Positions 14,707-24,202 are shown, numbered from the stretch's first letter. The stretch: 64,000 bases of DNA from Crossiella sp. S99.2 (GCF_023094165.1 NZ_JALMDK010000022.1:36654-100653), one strand, 5' to 3'. The notes: generated by a model not told the origin, from the letters alone. A program made the numbers and translations.

Positions 14707-17640
14707 ATGAGATCCCGTGCGCTATCCCGGCGATGGCGAGCCGGACCACTGCCCGCCGCACTCGCCACCGCGCTGGCCGGGGCGGTGACGCTCCCGCTGG
14801 GCGCGCTGCCCGCGGCGGCCGCCCCCTCGGTGGCCTGCACCGTGGTGTACCAGGTGACCAACGAGTGGGGCCCCGGCTTCAGCGCCGCCGCGACCATCCG
14901 CAACGAGGGCGAGGCCCTGGACGGCTGGCGGCTCACCTGGACCTTCCCCGACGGCCAGCGGATCACCAACGGCTGGAACGGCGTGTTCACCCAGCAAGGC
15001 GCGGTGGTCACCGTGGCCAACCCGGAGTGGGGCCGGGTACTGCCCGCCGGCGGCAGCACCCAGGTCAACTTCAACGCCGAGAAAGGCGCGGCGAACCGGC
15101 CGCCGACCGATTTCGCGGTCAACGGCATCCGCTGCACCGGCGCGAACCGGGCCCCCTCGGTCGCGCTGACCAGCCCGGCCGACGGCAGCACCTTCACCGC
15201 CCCGGCCAGCATCGCGCTGGCCGCCGAGGCCGCCGACACCGACGGCACGGTCAGCAAGGTCGAGTTCTTCGCCGGCACCACCCCCGTCGGCACCGCCACC
15301 GCGGCGCCGTGGCGGGTCAACTGGACCGGGGCCACCGCCGGTGAGTACTCGGTGACCGCCCGCGCCACCGACGACCGGGGCGCCACCACGGTGTCCAGCC
15401 CGGTCGCGGTGCGCGTGCTGGGCGCGCCCGCGGTGCTGGCCACCCCCGGCGCGGTCAGCGTGCGCCAGGGCGACTCGGTCAAGGTCGGGGTCAAGCTGGC
15501 CTCCGCACCGGCCGGGGAGGTCACCGCGACGGTGATCCGCACCGGCAGCGCGGACCTGACCGCGACCCCGGCCACCCTGCGGTTCACCCCGCAGAACTGG
15601 CACACCGCGCAGCAGCTCACCATCGCCGCGGCCGACAACGGCGGCGCGCTGGGCGAGGCCAGGTTCACCGTGTCCGCCGCCGGGCACACCGCGGCCACCA
15701 TCACCGCGAAGGAGCTGGGCAAGGACACCTCCAGCTACGCGGCGGCCTTCCTGGCCCAGTACAACAAGATCAAGGACCCGGCGGCAGGCTACTTCCGCCG
15801 GTTCGGTGAGCTGCTGGTGCCCTACCACTCGGTGGAGACCCTGGTGGTGGAGGCGCCCGACCACGGGCACCAGACCACCTCGGAGGCATTCAGCTACTAC
15901 CTGTGGCTGGAGGCCAGCTACGGCCGGGTGACCAAGGACTGGGCGCCGCTGGCCAAGGCCTGGGAGTCGATGGAGAAGTTCATCATCCCCGGCAGCAAGG
16001 ACCAGCCGACGAACTCCTTCTACAACCCGGCGAAACCGGCCACCTACGCCCCGGAGCACCCGCACCCCAGGGGCTACCCCTCGCAACTGGACCCCGGCGT
16101 CGCGGTCGGACAGGACCCGCTGGCCGCTGAGCTGCGCTCGGCCTACGGCAACAACGACATCTACGGCATGCACTGGCTGCTCGACGTCGACAACACCTAC
16201 AAATACGGCTTCTGCGGCGACGGCACCAACGCCGCACCGGCCTACATCAACACCTTCCAGCGCGGTGAGCAGGAGTCGGTCTGGGAGACCGTGACCCACC
16301 CCTCGTGCGACACGTTCAAACACGGCGGCCGCAACGGGTTCCTGGACCTGTTCACCAAGGACGCCAACTACTCCAAGCAGTGGCGCTACACCAACGCGCC
16401 GGATGCCGACGCGCGTGCGGTGCAGGTGGCCTACTGGGCCAAGACCTGGGCCGAAGCTCAGGGCAAGGGCGCGGAGGTGGCGCCGATCCTGGCCAAGGCG
16501 GCCAAGATGGGCGACTACCTGCGCTACGCCATGTTCGACAAGTACTTCAAGAAGATCGGCGACTGCCACGGTCCGGGGAGCTGCCCCGGCGGCACCGGCA
16601 AGAACAGCGCGCACTACCTGATGGGCTGGTACTACGCCTGGGGCGGCGCGACCGACACCTCGGCAGGCTGGGCCTGGCGGATCGGCTCCAGCGCACCGCA
16701 CCAGGGCTACCAGAACCCCCTCGCGGCCTGGGCGCTGGCCAACGACCCGTCACTCAAGCCGAAGTCGGCCACCGGTCAGCAGGACTGGGACACCAGCTAC
16801 GACCGGCAGCTGGAGTTCTTGCAGTGGCTGCAAGCGTCCAACGGCGGCATCGCCGGTGGCGCCAGCAACAGCTGGGGCGGCTCCTACCAGCCGCCGCCCG
16901 CCGGGTCGGCGAAGTTCCATGGTATGGCGTATGACTTCCAGCCGGTGTGGCACGACCCGCCGAGCAACCGGTGGTTCGGCTTCCAGGTGTGGGGCGTGGA
17001 ACGCATCGCCCAGCTCTACCACGTGACCAAGGACGCCCGGGCCAAGGCGATCCTGGACAAGTGGGTGCCCTGGGCCATCGCCAACACCACCGCGGGCAAC
17101 GGCTCCTTCCGGGTGCCCTCGGACCTGGAGTGGACCGGCAAGCCCGACGACTGGACCGGCACCCCCACCGGCAACGCCGGCCTGACGGTCAAGGTGCTCA
17201 ACCACAGCCAGGACGTCGGGGTGGCGGCCGCCCTGTCCAAGACGCTGCTCTACTACGCGGCAGCCTCGGGCAACACCGCGGCGCGCACCACCGGTGAGCG
17301 CCTGCTCGACGCGCTGCTGGCGCACCAGGACGGCAAGGGCATCGCGATCCCGGAGACCCGCGCCGACTACACCCGCTTCGACGACAAGCTCAGCACCGCC
17401 AACGGTGACGGGCTCTACATCCCGCCGGGCTGGACCGGCACGATGGCCAACGGCGACCGCATCGACGCCAACTCCACCTTCCTGTCCATCCGGTCCTTCT
17501 ACCGGAACGACCCCGACTGGCCCAAGGTGCAGGCATACCTGGACGGCGGGCCGGCGCCGACCCTGACCGTGCACCGGTTCTGGTCGCAGGCGGAGATCGC
17601 CACCGCCTTCGCCGCGCACAGCGAACTCTTCGGCGGCTGA
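14707..17640 (+). CDS. Secreted GH48 cellulase with N-terminal CBM2
   Basis: 977 residues from ATG 14707 after GGAGGAGGA. The order is: signal peptide to about residue 39, CBM2 (VACTVVYQVTNEWGPGF to IRCTG, about 42-146), an Ig-like module (NRAPSVALTSPADGSTF), a second beta-sandwich (AVSVRQGDSVKVGVKLASAPAG), then the GH48 domain from about 345 to the end. GH48 marks include VEAPDHGHQTTSEAFSYYLWLEASYG, which carries the catalytic acid Glu, and FHGMAYDFQPVWHDPPSNRWFGFQ. GH48 enzymes are processive exocellulases cutting from the reducing end and are usually the most abundant enzyme in cellulolytic actinomycetes. A CebR operator and promoter lie just upstream and a strong terminator follows. Confidence 0.95.
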   Translation: MRSRALSRRWRAGPLPAALATALAGAVTLPLGALPAAAAPSVACTVVYQVTNEWGPGFSAAATIRNEGEALDGWRLTWTFPDGQRITNGWNGVFTQQGAVVTVANPEWGRVLPAGGSTQVNFNAEKGAANRPPTDFAVNGIRCTGANRAPSVALTSPADGSTFTAPASIALAAEAADTDGTVSKVEFFAGTTPVGTATAAPWRVNWTGATAGEYSVTARATDDRGATTVSSPVAVRVLGAPAVLATPGAVSVRQGDSVKVGVKLASAPAGEVTATVIRTGSADLTATPATLRFTPQNWHTAQQLTIAAADNGGALGEARFTVSAAGHTAATITAKELGKDTSSYAAAFLAQYNKIKDPAAGYFRRFGELLVPYHSVETLVVEAPDHGHQTTSEAFSYYLWLEASYGRVTKDWAPLAKAWESMEKFIIPGSKDQPTNSFYNPAKPATYAPEHPHPRGYPSQLDPGVAVGQDPLAAELRSAYGNNDIYGMHWLLDVDNTYKYGFCGDGTNAAPAYINTFQRGEQESVWETVTHPSCDTFKHGGRNGFLDLFTKDANYSKQWRYTNAPDADARAVQVAYWAKTWAEAQGKGAEVAPILAKAAKMGDYLRYAMFDKYFKKIGDCHGPGSCPGGTGKNSAHYLMGWYYAWGGATDTSAGWAWRIGSSAPHQGYQNPLAAWALANDPSLKPKSATGQQDWDTSYDRQLEFLQWLQASNGGIAGGASNSWGGSYQPPPAGSAKFHGMAYDFQPVWHDPPSNRWFGFQVWGVERIAQLYHVTKDARAKAILDKWVPWAIANTTAGNGSFRVPSDLEWTGKPDDWTGTPTGNAGLTVKVLNHSQDVGVAAALSKTLLYYAAASGNTAARTTGERLLDALLAHQDGKGIAIPETRADYTRFDDKLSTANGDGLYIPPGWTGTMANGDRIDANSTFLSIRSFYRNDPDWPKVQAYLDGGPAPTLTVHRFWSQAEIATAFAAHSELFGG

Positions 17641-17647
17641 GCCGGAC

Positions 17648-17681
17648 GGGCGCGAACTGGGAGCGATTCCAGTTCGCGCCC
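17648..17681 (+). terminator. GH48 terminator with a CebR-like box in its loop
   Basis: A perfect 13-bp stem (GGGCGCGAACTGG 17648-17660, CCAGTTCGCGCCC 17669-17681) closes an eight-base loop GAGCGATT. The loop and stem tips read TGGGAGCGATTCCA (17658-17671), the CebR box with two mismatches. It separates GH48 from cebE; a run of five T follows about 23 bases later. Confidence 0.75.
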
Positions 17682-17720
17682 GAACCGGCAACCCTTCGAC
17701 AGTCTTTTTCCTTGATCCCC

Positions 17721-17750
17721 TTGACACTCCGGACATCTCGGGGCAACACT
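17721..17750 (+). promoter_or_regulatory. cebEFG-bglC promoter
   Basis: TTGACA (17721-17726) with AACACT (17745-17750) 18 bases on. The -10 match is weak. The perfect CebR operator starts 13 bases downstream. Confidence 0.45.
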
Positions 17751-17762
17751 CAACTCGATTTC

Positions 17763-17776
17763 TGGGAGCGCTCCCA
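17763..17776. promoter_or_regulatory. CebR operator of cebEFG-bglC, perfect copy
   Basis: TGGGAGCGCTCCCA, 29 bases before the cebE GTG. In Streptomyces the same palindrome sits in front of cebE. Confidence 0.9.
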
Positions 17777-17805
17777 GTATGGTCCAGAACGGCGAAAGGG
17801 TTGAC

Positions 17806-19083
17806 GTGCGCCATCTCTTACCTCGATCACTCGCACTCGGGCTCGCGGTCTCGGCGGTGGCCGCGCTGACCGCCTGCGGTGCCGGCGCCGGCTCGGACGG
17901 CAAGCTGGAGCTGACCATCGCCACCTTCACCGAGTTCGGGTACGAGGACCTGCTCAAGGAGTACGAGGCGGTGCACCCGAACATCCGCGTCACCCACCGC
18001 AAGACCGGGCAGGCCGCGCCGCACCACCAGAACCTCTACACCAAGCTGGGCGCCGGTTCCGGCCTGGCCGACGTGGAGGCGGTGGAGGAGGGCCACCGCG
18101 CCAAGGTGATGGAACGCGCGGACAAGTTCGCCAACCTGCGCGAGATCGGACCGGCCGAGGTCACCCCGGATCGTTGGCTGGGCTGGAAGTCCGAGGCGGT
18201 CACCACCAAGGACGGCCGCCTGATCGGCTACGGCACCGACATCGGCCCGCTGGCCATGTGCTACCGCAAGGACTTCTTCGCCGAAGCCGGCCTGCCCAGC
18301 GACCCGCAGGGGGTCAAGGCGCTGTTCGCCACCTGGGACAGCTTCTTCGCCGCGGGCGAGAAGTTCACCGGCAAGATCAGCGGCAAGGCCTGGTTCGACT
18401 CGGCCGCGCAGATCTTCAACGCCATGCAGAACCAGCTGCCCCAGGGTTACTTCAACACCGAGGACAAGCTGATCATCGAGAGCAACCAGGCCATCAAGGC
18501 CAACTGGGACAAGCTCACCGCCGCGGTGGCCAAGGGTCAGTCCGCCAAGCTGACCGCCTTCGGCCCGGAGTGGAACAGCGCCTTCCGCACCGGCGCCTTC
18601 GCCACCAAGACCTGCCCGTCCTGGATGCTCGGCGTGGTCGAACAGCACGCCGGCCCGGAGAACCAGGGCAAGTGGGCGGTCACCGACGCCTTCCCCGAGG
18701 GCGGCGGCAACTGGGGCGGCTCGTACCTGACCGTGCCCAAGCAGAGCAAGCACCCCAAGGAAGCCGCCGAACTGGCCGCCTGGCTGACCGCGCCCGCGCA
18801 GCAGCTGAAAGCCTTCGCCGCCAAGGGGACCTTCCCCAGCCAGGTCGAGGCGCTCAGCAGCGAGCAGCTGCTGAACAGCCACAACAAGTACTTCGACGTC
18901 AAGGCCGGCGCCTTGTTCGCCGAGCAGGCCCGCAAGGTGGCCAAGGCACAGTACAAGGGCCCCTCTGACGGGGAACTCCAGGACGTCGTCTCGGTCGCCG
19001 CGCTGCAGAAGGTCGAGCAGGGCGCCTCCCCTGCGGAGGGCTGGCGGCAACTCGTCGACGGCGCGAAGAAGCTGGCCAAGTGA
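17806..19083 (+). CDS. cebE: Cellobiose/cellotriose ABC transporter binding lipoprotein
   Basis: 425 residues from the GTG at 17806, which follows GAAAGGG by five bases; an in-frame ATG at 17779 touches the CebR operator and is rejected. The lipobox is LTAC. The mature protein (LELTIATFTEFGYEDLLKEYEAVHPNIRVTHRKTG) is a CebE-type family 1 binding protein. It captures cellobiose and cellotriose released by GH48 and GH6. The fifth codon is TTA (17818-17820), rare in high-GC actinomycetes and shared with bxlE. The ATPase (MsiK in Streptomyces) is not encoded here. Confidence 0.88.
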   Translation: MRHLLPRSLALGLAVSAVAALTACGAGAGSDGKLELTIATFTEFGYEDLLKEYEAVHPNIRVTHRKTGQAAPHHQNLYTKLGAGSGLADVEAVEEGHRAKVMERADKFANLREIGPAEVTPDRWLGWKSEAVTTKDGRLIGYGTDIGPLAMCYRKDFFAEAGLPSDPQGVKALFATWDSFFAAGEKFTGKISGKAWFDSAAQIFNAMQNQLPQGYFNTEDKLIIESNQAIKANWDKLTAAVAKGQSAKLTAFGPEWNSAFRTGAFATKTCPSWMLGVVEQHAGPENQGKWAVTDAFPEGGGNWGGSYLTVPKQSKHPKEAAELAAWLTAPAQQLKAFAAKGTFPSQVEALSSEQLLNSHNKYFDVKAGALFAEQARKVAKAQYKGPSDGELQDVVSVAALQKVEQGASPAEGWRQLVDGAKKLAK

Positions 19084-20015
19084 GTCTGGACCTACACCCG
19101 CAGACCCGCCGTGACCGGCTCGGCGAGTGGGACCTCCGGTTCTCGCCCTACCTCTACATCGCGCCGTTCTTCCTGATCTTCGGCCTTACCGGCCTGTTTC
19201 CGTTGCTCTACACCGCCTACGTAGCCCTCTTCGACTGGGAGCTGGGCGGTGCGGAGCCGACCTTCGTCGGGCTGGACAACTTCACCACCCTGCTCACCGA
19301 CGAGCAGTTCTGGACCACGCTGACCAACACGATCAGCATCTTCCTGCTCTCCAGCGGTCCACAGCTGGTGATCGCGGTGCTGCTGGCCGCGCTGCTCAAC
19401 ACCAGGGTCCGCCCGGCCACCGGCTGGCGGGTCGGCGTGCTGCTGCCCTACGCGGCCAGCCTGGTCGCCATCGGCATCATCTTCGCCAACCTGTTCGGCC
19501 GCGACTTCGGCCTGGTCAACACCCTGCTGGAATGGTTCGGCCTGGACCGGATCGACTGGCAGGCCAACCGCTTCGCCAGCCACCTGGCCATCGCCTTCAT
19601 GGTGAACTGGCGCTGGACCGGCTACAACGCGCTGATCGTGCTCGCCGCGATGCAGGCCATCCCCAAGGACGTCTACGAGGCCGCGGTGGTCGACGGGGCC
19701 GGTGCGGTGCGCCGGTTCTTCAGCATCACCCTGCCGCTGCTGCGCCCGACGCTGATCTTCGTGGTGATCACCTCCACCATCGGCGGGCTACAGATCTTCA
19801 CCGAGCCCAAGCTGTTCGACACCAGGCCAGGCTCCAACAACGGCGGCTCGTCCAACCAGTTCCAGACCATCACCCTCTACCTGTACCAATCCGCCTTCGA
19901 GAACCAGAACTTCGGCTACGCCTCGGCGATCGCCTGGGTGCTGTTCCTGGTGATCATCGTCTTCGCCGGGATCAACTTCCTGCTGACCCGGCGGCTGGCG
20001 GGGGTGGGGCGATGA
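19080..20015 (+). CDS. cebF: Cellobiose ABC transporter permease CebF
   Basis: 311 residues, GTG start overlapping the cebE stop. It has about six membrane helices beginning YLYIAPFFLIFGLTGLFPLLYTAYVALFDW, and the EAA loop DVYEAAVVDGAGAVRRFFSITLPLLRPT. It is the MalF-type half of the cellodextrin importer. Confidence 0.88.
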   Translation: MSLDLHPQTRRDRLGEWDLRFSPYLYIAPFFLIFGLTGLFPLLYTAYVALFDWELGGAEPTFVGLDNFTTLLTDEQFWTTLTNTISIFLLSSGPQLVIAVLLAALLNTRVRPATGWRVGVLLPYAASLVAIGIIFANLFGRDFGLVNTLLEWFGLDRIDWQANRFASHLAIAFMVNWRWTGYNALIVLAAMQAIPKDVYEAAVVDGAGAVRRFFSITLPLLRPTLIFVVITSTIGGLQIFTEPKLFDTRPGSNNGGSSNQFQTITLYLYQSAFENQNFGYASAIAWVLFLVIIVFAGINFLLTRRLAGVGR

Positions 20016-20833
20016 GCGTGGGCAGACCCAACTCCACGGTGTACGGGCTGTTGCTGGCCTTCGTGCTCGGCTCGGCCTTCCCGTTCTACTGGTCCTTCGT
20101 GGTGGCCAGCCGGGACAGCGCCACCGTCACCGAGCGGGTGCCGCCGCTGCTGCCCGGCGGGAACTTCTTCGCCAACGCGGCCAAGGTGTTCGACTCGGTG
20201 CCGTTCTGGAAGGCATTGGGCAACAGCATGATCGTGGCGGGCACGGTGACCGTGTCCACCGTGCTGCTGTCCACACTGGCCGGTTTCGCCTTCGCCAAGC
20301 TGCGTTTCCGCGGCCGGGGAGTGCTGTTCGTGGCGGTGGTGGCCACCCTGGCGGTGCCCACCCAGCTGGGCATCGTGCCGCTGTACATGCTGATGGCCGA
20401 GTTCGGCTGGGCCAACAGCCTGGCGGCGGTGATCGTGCCGAACCTGGTCACCGCGCTCGGGGTGTTCTGGATGCGCCAGTACATCCTGGAGGCGGTGCCC
20501 TACGAACTGATCGAGGCCGCCCGGATGGACGGGTGCAGCCTGATCCGCACCTTCTGGCACGTGTGCCTGCCCGCGGTCCGCCCGGCCGCTGCCTTCCTCG
20601 GCATGTTCACCTTCATGACCTCCTGGAACGACTTCCTGTGGCCGTTGGTCGCCCTCGACGCGGGCAACCCCACCATCCAGGTGGCCCTGGAGAAGCTCCA
20701 GAGCGGCTTCTACATCGACTACTCGCTCGTGCTGGCCGGCACAACCATGGCGACGGTCCCGGTTCTGCTGATCTTCGTCCTGCTCGGCAGGCACATCGTC
20801 GCCGGCATCATGCAGGGCGCTGTGAAGGGATGA
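20012..20833 (+). CDS. cebG: Cellobiose ABC transporter permease CebG
   Basis: 273 residues from ATG 20012, overlapping the cebF stop by four bases. About six membrane helices are seen, with the EAA loop YELIEAARMDGCSLIRTFWHVCLPAVRPA. It is the MalG-type partner. The next gene, bglC, begins three bases after its stop. Confidence 0.88.
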   Translation: MSVGRPNSTVYGLLLAFVLGSAFPFYWSFVVASRDSATVTERVPPLLPGGNFFANAAKVFDSVPFWKALGNSMIVAGTVTVSTVLLSTLAGFAFAKLRFRGRGVLFVAVVATLAVPTQLGIVPLYMLMAEFGWANSLAAVIVPNLVTALGVFWMRQYILEAVPYELIEAARMDGCSLIRTFWHVCLPAVRPAAAFLGMFTFMTSWNDFLWPLVALDAGNPTIQVALEKLQSGFYIDYSLVLAGTTMATVPVLLIFVLLGRHIVAGIMQGAVKG

Positions 20834-20836
20834 CGA

Positions 20837-22237
20837 GTGCACGTATCTGACCACGCCGTCGAGCTGGCTTTCCCACCGGGATTCCTGTGGGGCGCGGCCA
20901 CCGCGGCCTTCCAGATCGAGGGATCGACCACTGTGGACGGTCGAACCGACTCGATCTGGGACGCCTTCTGCCGGACCCCCGGCAAGGTGCACAACGGCGA
21001 CACCGGCGAACCGGCCACCGACCACTACCGACGGATGCGCGAGGACGTCGCGCTGATGGCCGACCTCGGCCTGCGCGCCTACCGGTTCTCCGTGGCCTGG
21101 CCCCGGATCCGCCCGGACGGCGGCCCGGTCAACCCGGCGGGCCTGGACTTCTACCAGCGCCTGGTGGACGAGCTGCTGGCCAGGCAGATCACCCCGTGGA
21201 TCACCCTCTACCACTGGGACCTGCCGCAGGCGCTGGAGGAGCGCGGCGGCTGGGCGAACCGGGACACCGCCTACCGCTTCGGCGAGTACGCCCAGACCGT
21301 GGTCGGCGCGCTCGGCGACCGGGTGCCGTTCTGGACCACGCTCAACGAGCCCTACTGCTCCTCCTTCGTCGGCTACGCCTCGGGCAGGCACGCCCCCGGC
21401 CGCACCGACCCGCACGCCACCGTGGCCGCCGTGCACCACCTGCACCTGGCGCACGGCCTCGGCCTGCTGGCGATCAGGGACGCCGCCCTCCAGGCTCAGG
21501 CCGGGATCACGCTCAACCTGTACCCGGTGCGCCCGGCCGACCCCGGTTCCGAAGCCGACGCCGAGGCGGCCCGCAGGGTCGACGGACTGCAGAACCGGAT
21601 CTTCCTCGACCCGGTGCTGCGTGGCGAGTACCCCGAGGACGTGCTCGCCGACCTGGAGCCGTTCGGGTTGTCGGGCCACATCCAGGAAGGCGACCTGGAC
21701 CTGATCGGTGCGCCACTGGACCTGTTGGGCGTCAACTACTACAGCAGCCTGCACGTCTCCGGCGCGGCCACCGAGCCCGCCGACGGCCCCACTACCTGGA
21801 TCGGCGCCGAACACGTGCGCTTCCCCAGCAGGGGCCTGCCGCGCACCGACATGAACTGGGAGATCCAGGCCGCCGGGCTCACCGAGGTGCTCACCCGGCT
21901 GCACACCGAGTACCCGCCGCTGCCGCTCTACATCACCGAGAACGGCTCGGCCTGGCCGGACAAGCCCAACGGCGACGGCCAGATCGAGGACGCCGACCGG
22001 GTGTCCTATTTGGACGGTCACCTGCGCGCGGCGCACGAGGCCATCCGGGCAGGGGCCGACCTGCGCGGGTACTTCAGCTGGTCGCTGCTGGACAACTTCG
22101 AGTGGGCCGAGGGCTATGCCAAGCGGTTCGGCCTGGTGCACGTGGACTACCAGACCCAGGTCCGTACCCCGAAGCGCAGCGCGCACTTCTACGCCCAGGT
22201 GATCAGGCAGAACGGGCTGACCGCCGAACAACCGTGA
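20837..22237 (+). CDS. bglC: GH1 beta-glucosidase (intracellular cellobiase)
   Basis: 466 residues, GTG start three bases after cebG, so it is co-transcribed from the CebR promoter. The GH1 acid/base is in TLNEPYC (E171) and the nucleophile in YITENGSAW (E368); the N-terminal GFLWGAATAAFQIEG is diagnostic. There is no signal peptide. It splits imported cellobiose to glucose and thereby removes the inducer, as BglC does in Streptomyces. The order cebE-cebF-cebG-bglC is the same as there. Confidence 0.92.
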   Translation: MHVSDHAVELAFPPGFLWGAATAAFQIEGSTTVDGRTDSIWDAFCRTPGKVHNGDTGEPATDHYRRMREDVALMADLGLRAYRFSVAWPRIRPDGGPVNPAGLDFYQRLVDELLARQITPWITLYHWDLPQALEERGGWANRDTAYRFGEYAQTVVGALGDRVPFWTTLNEPYCSSFVGYASGRHAPGRTDPHATVAAVHHLHLAHGLGLLAIRDAALQAQAGITLNLYPVRPADPGSEADAEAARRVDGLQNRIFLDPVLRGEYPEDVLADLEPFGLSGHIQEGDLDLIGAPLDLLGVNYYSSLHVSGAATEPADGPTTWIGAEHVRFPSRGLPRTDMNWEIQAAGLTEVLTRLHTEYPPLPLYITENGSAWPDKPNGDGQIEDADRVSYLDGHLRAAHEAIRAGADLRGYFSWSLLDNFEWAEGYAKRFGLVHVDYQTQVRTPKRSAHFYAQVIRQNGLTAEQP

Positions 22238-22257
22238 TTGCTCCAGGTAACTGACCG

Positions 22258-22313
22258 ACCGCCTACCCACCGACGTCACCAGCGGCTGACTGGGACGCCG
22301 GTGGGTAGGCGGT
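22258..22313. terminator. Long hairpin after bglC
   Basis: A perfect 15-bp stem (ACCGCCTACCCACCG 22258-22272 with 22299-22313) and a 26-base loop lie 20 bases after the bglC stop. It is probably the end of the ceb operon. Confidence 0.6.
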
Positions 22314-22377
22314 TGCCGAGCACCGCTCGCCTGGTGGCTGTGAAGTCCGCACCTTCCCCGCCGTGGTGGGGTGGAAT

Positions 22378-22405
22378 GCCGCCCTCGCGACGCTGCGAGG
22401 GCGGC
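22378..22405. terminator. GH6 terminator
   Basis: The 11-bp stem GCCGCCCTCGC / GCGAGGGCGGC with loop GACGCT stands 21 bases downstream of the GH6 stop on its strand. The 64 bases between this hairpin and the bglC hairpin hold no recognisable feature. Confidence 0.7.
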
Positions 22406-22426
22406 GTTCCGGGTCCGGTCAGGCGA

Positions 22427-24157
22427 TCACAGTGCGGGGTAGGCGTTGCGCATGAGTTCCTGCAGCTGTGCGGGGAAGAAGTGGCCCGACAGCGGCGCGT
22501 TGCCCAGTGCGCCGGACATGTTGTTGCCGTTGCGGATGTTGCCGGTGTAGGTCGGGTCGCACATCCGGTCGAAGCCCTTGCCCTCGTTGTTCTGGATGTA
22601 CTTGCTGGAGCCGTCGGACTCGCCGGGCGGCTTCATCCACACGTAGGCGTCGACACCGGCGGGACCGGGGTTGGCCTTCGGCCGCTCGCCGAGGCCGGCG
22701 CCGGACTGGTTGCACCAGTTGCCGAGGTGGATGCGCCGGTCGACGCGGGACTGGTTGACGAAGGTGTTCGGGTCGGTCGAGGTGCTCGCCGCGGTCGGGC
22801 GGTTGGGGCCGCCCCAGCCGTTGCGCGCGGTGTCGATGAGCATGCCGACGTCCTGGCCGAAGCAGGCCGCGGCGGCCCTGGCCCGGAAGTCCTGGGCGTA
22901 GCCCACCTCGTCGACGTAGCGGTTCCAGTCCACCCACTTGGTGCTCTCCCGCAGCGGCCTGCCGCCGACCACGGTGTCGGCCTTGAAGAACGGTTCGGCG
23001 AGCGCGCTGAAGTTGGCGGTGTTGACGATGAAGCCGGACACGTCGGCCGGGGTGGCGCCGGAGGCGTTGGCCGCCTGGCACATCAGCTGCACGGTCGGGT
23101 TGAGGTTGTCGTCCCAGCCGAGCCAGCCGTGGTGCCCCGCGTCGATGTAGTTGTGCACGTTGGGCACGTCGCCGAGCTTGTTCAGCGCGTAACCGACGCC
23201 TGCGACGTAGTTTCCGTTGGCCTTCATGGTGTCGCACTGCGGGACCGCGGTGGGCCTGCCGCTGACGTTGGTGATCAGGTTCGGCAGCGAGTCGACCTCG
23301 ATCACCGTGACGACGCGCAGCCTGGCGTAGGCGGGCCTGGCCAGGATCGCGGCGATGGGGTCGATGTACTCGGTGCGGTAGCGCCCGATCTCCGCGGCCT
23401 TGAGTTCGCCGTTGGAGGCCAGCGCCGAGCAGTCCCGGCCGGGCAGGTTGTAGATCACCAGCTGGAGCACCAGGGGCTTCGCCCCGTTCGCCGCGTCCTG
23501 CCGCACCGCCTCGTCGAGGTGGCCGACCAGACCCCTGGCGCCGGCGGTGCCGTTGATCGCCGCGATGCGGTCCAGCCAGACACCGGTGGGCTGGTTCGCG
23601 ATGCGGCCGCCACCAGGCTCGGCGCGCACCTTGGCCGCCCAGTCCGGGTTCACGTACATGTCGGCGCCGGTGTAGGGGTTGTTCTCCCGGCTCCCGCCCG
23701 GCGGCGGCTCGGTCGGCTCGCCGGTGCAGGCGTTGCCGTTGAGCGTGAAGCCGGCCGGGGCGGGGTTGCCGCCGGAGTAGGTGGCGTTGAAGCCGATCTC
23801 CACCGAGGTCCCCGTGCCCAGGGCTCCATTGCCCGTCGCGGTCACGTTGGGGCTGTCGGCGGCCTGGGACCAGTTCGCACTCCAGCCTTGCGAAAGCCGC
23901 TGGTTGCCAGGGAAGGCGAAGCCCAGCGTCCAGCTGGAGATCGCATCGCCCAGATTGTTGATCTTGACTCGGGCGGTGAATCCAGTGCCCCAGTCGTGCA
24001 CGCTGTAGTCGACCCGGCAGGCGGGCGCGGCGCTGGCCGAGGGGGCGGCTAGCACGGTGCCGAAGGTCGTGGCGGTCAGCACCGCCGCCAGACCCGCGGC
24101 CGTGCCGCGTAGACCACGGCCCGTTCGCAAGTTCGTCAACAGGGGTTTGAACCTCAT
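22427..24157 (-). CDS. Secreted GH6 cellobiohydrolase with N-terminal CBM2
   Basis: 576 residues. After a signal peptide (to about residue 44) comes a CBM2 (CRVDYSVHDWGTGFTARV to NACTG, about 47-145), a short Pro/Glu/Gly linker, and the GH6 domain from about 158. GH6 marks are NPYTGADMYVN, the catalytic-acid region LVIYNLPGRDCSALASNGE (D242) and VVTVIEVDSLPNL. The long catalytic domain fits the actinomycete exocellulases that attack non-reducing ends, complementary to GH48. A perfect CebR operator lies 46 bases upstream of the ATG. Confidence 0.93.
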   Translation of the reverse strand: MRFKPLLTNLRTGRGLRGTAAGLAAVLTATTFGTVLAAPSASAAPACRVDYSVHDWGTGFTARVKINNLGDAISSWTLGFAFPGNQRLSQGWSANWSQAADSPNVTATGNGALGTGTSVEIGFNATYSGGNPAPAGFTLNGNACTGEPTEPPPGGSRENNPYTGADMYVNPDWAAKVRAEPGGGRIANQPTGVWLDRIAAINGTAGARGLVGHLDEAVRQDAANGAKPLVLQLVIYNLPGRDCSALASNGELKAAEIGRYRTEYIDPIAAILARPAYARLRVVTVIEVDSLPNLITNVSGRPTAVPQCDTMKANGNYVAGVGYALNKLGDVPNVHNYIDAGHHGWLGWDDNLNPTVQLMCQAANASGATPADVSGFIVNTANFSALAEPFFKADTVVGGRPLRESTKWVDWNRYVDEVGYAQDFRARAAAACFGQDVGMLIDTARNGWGGPNRPTAASTSTDPNTFVNQSRVDRRIHLGNWCNQSGAGLGERPKANPGPAGVDAYVWMKPPGESDGSSKYIQNNEGKGFDRMCDPTYTGNIRNGNNMSGALGNAPLSGHFFPAQLQELMRNAYPAL

Positions 24158-24202
24158 CGCGGTTCCTCCGCTCGTCGCTGAGCGATCTCAGGGGGCGATT
24201 TC

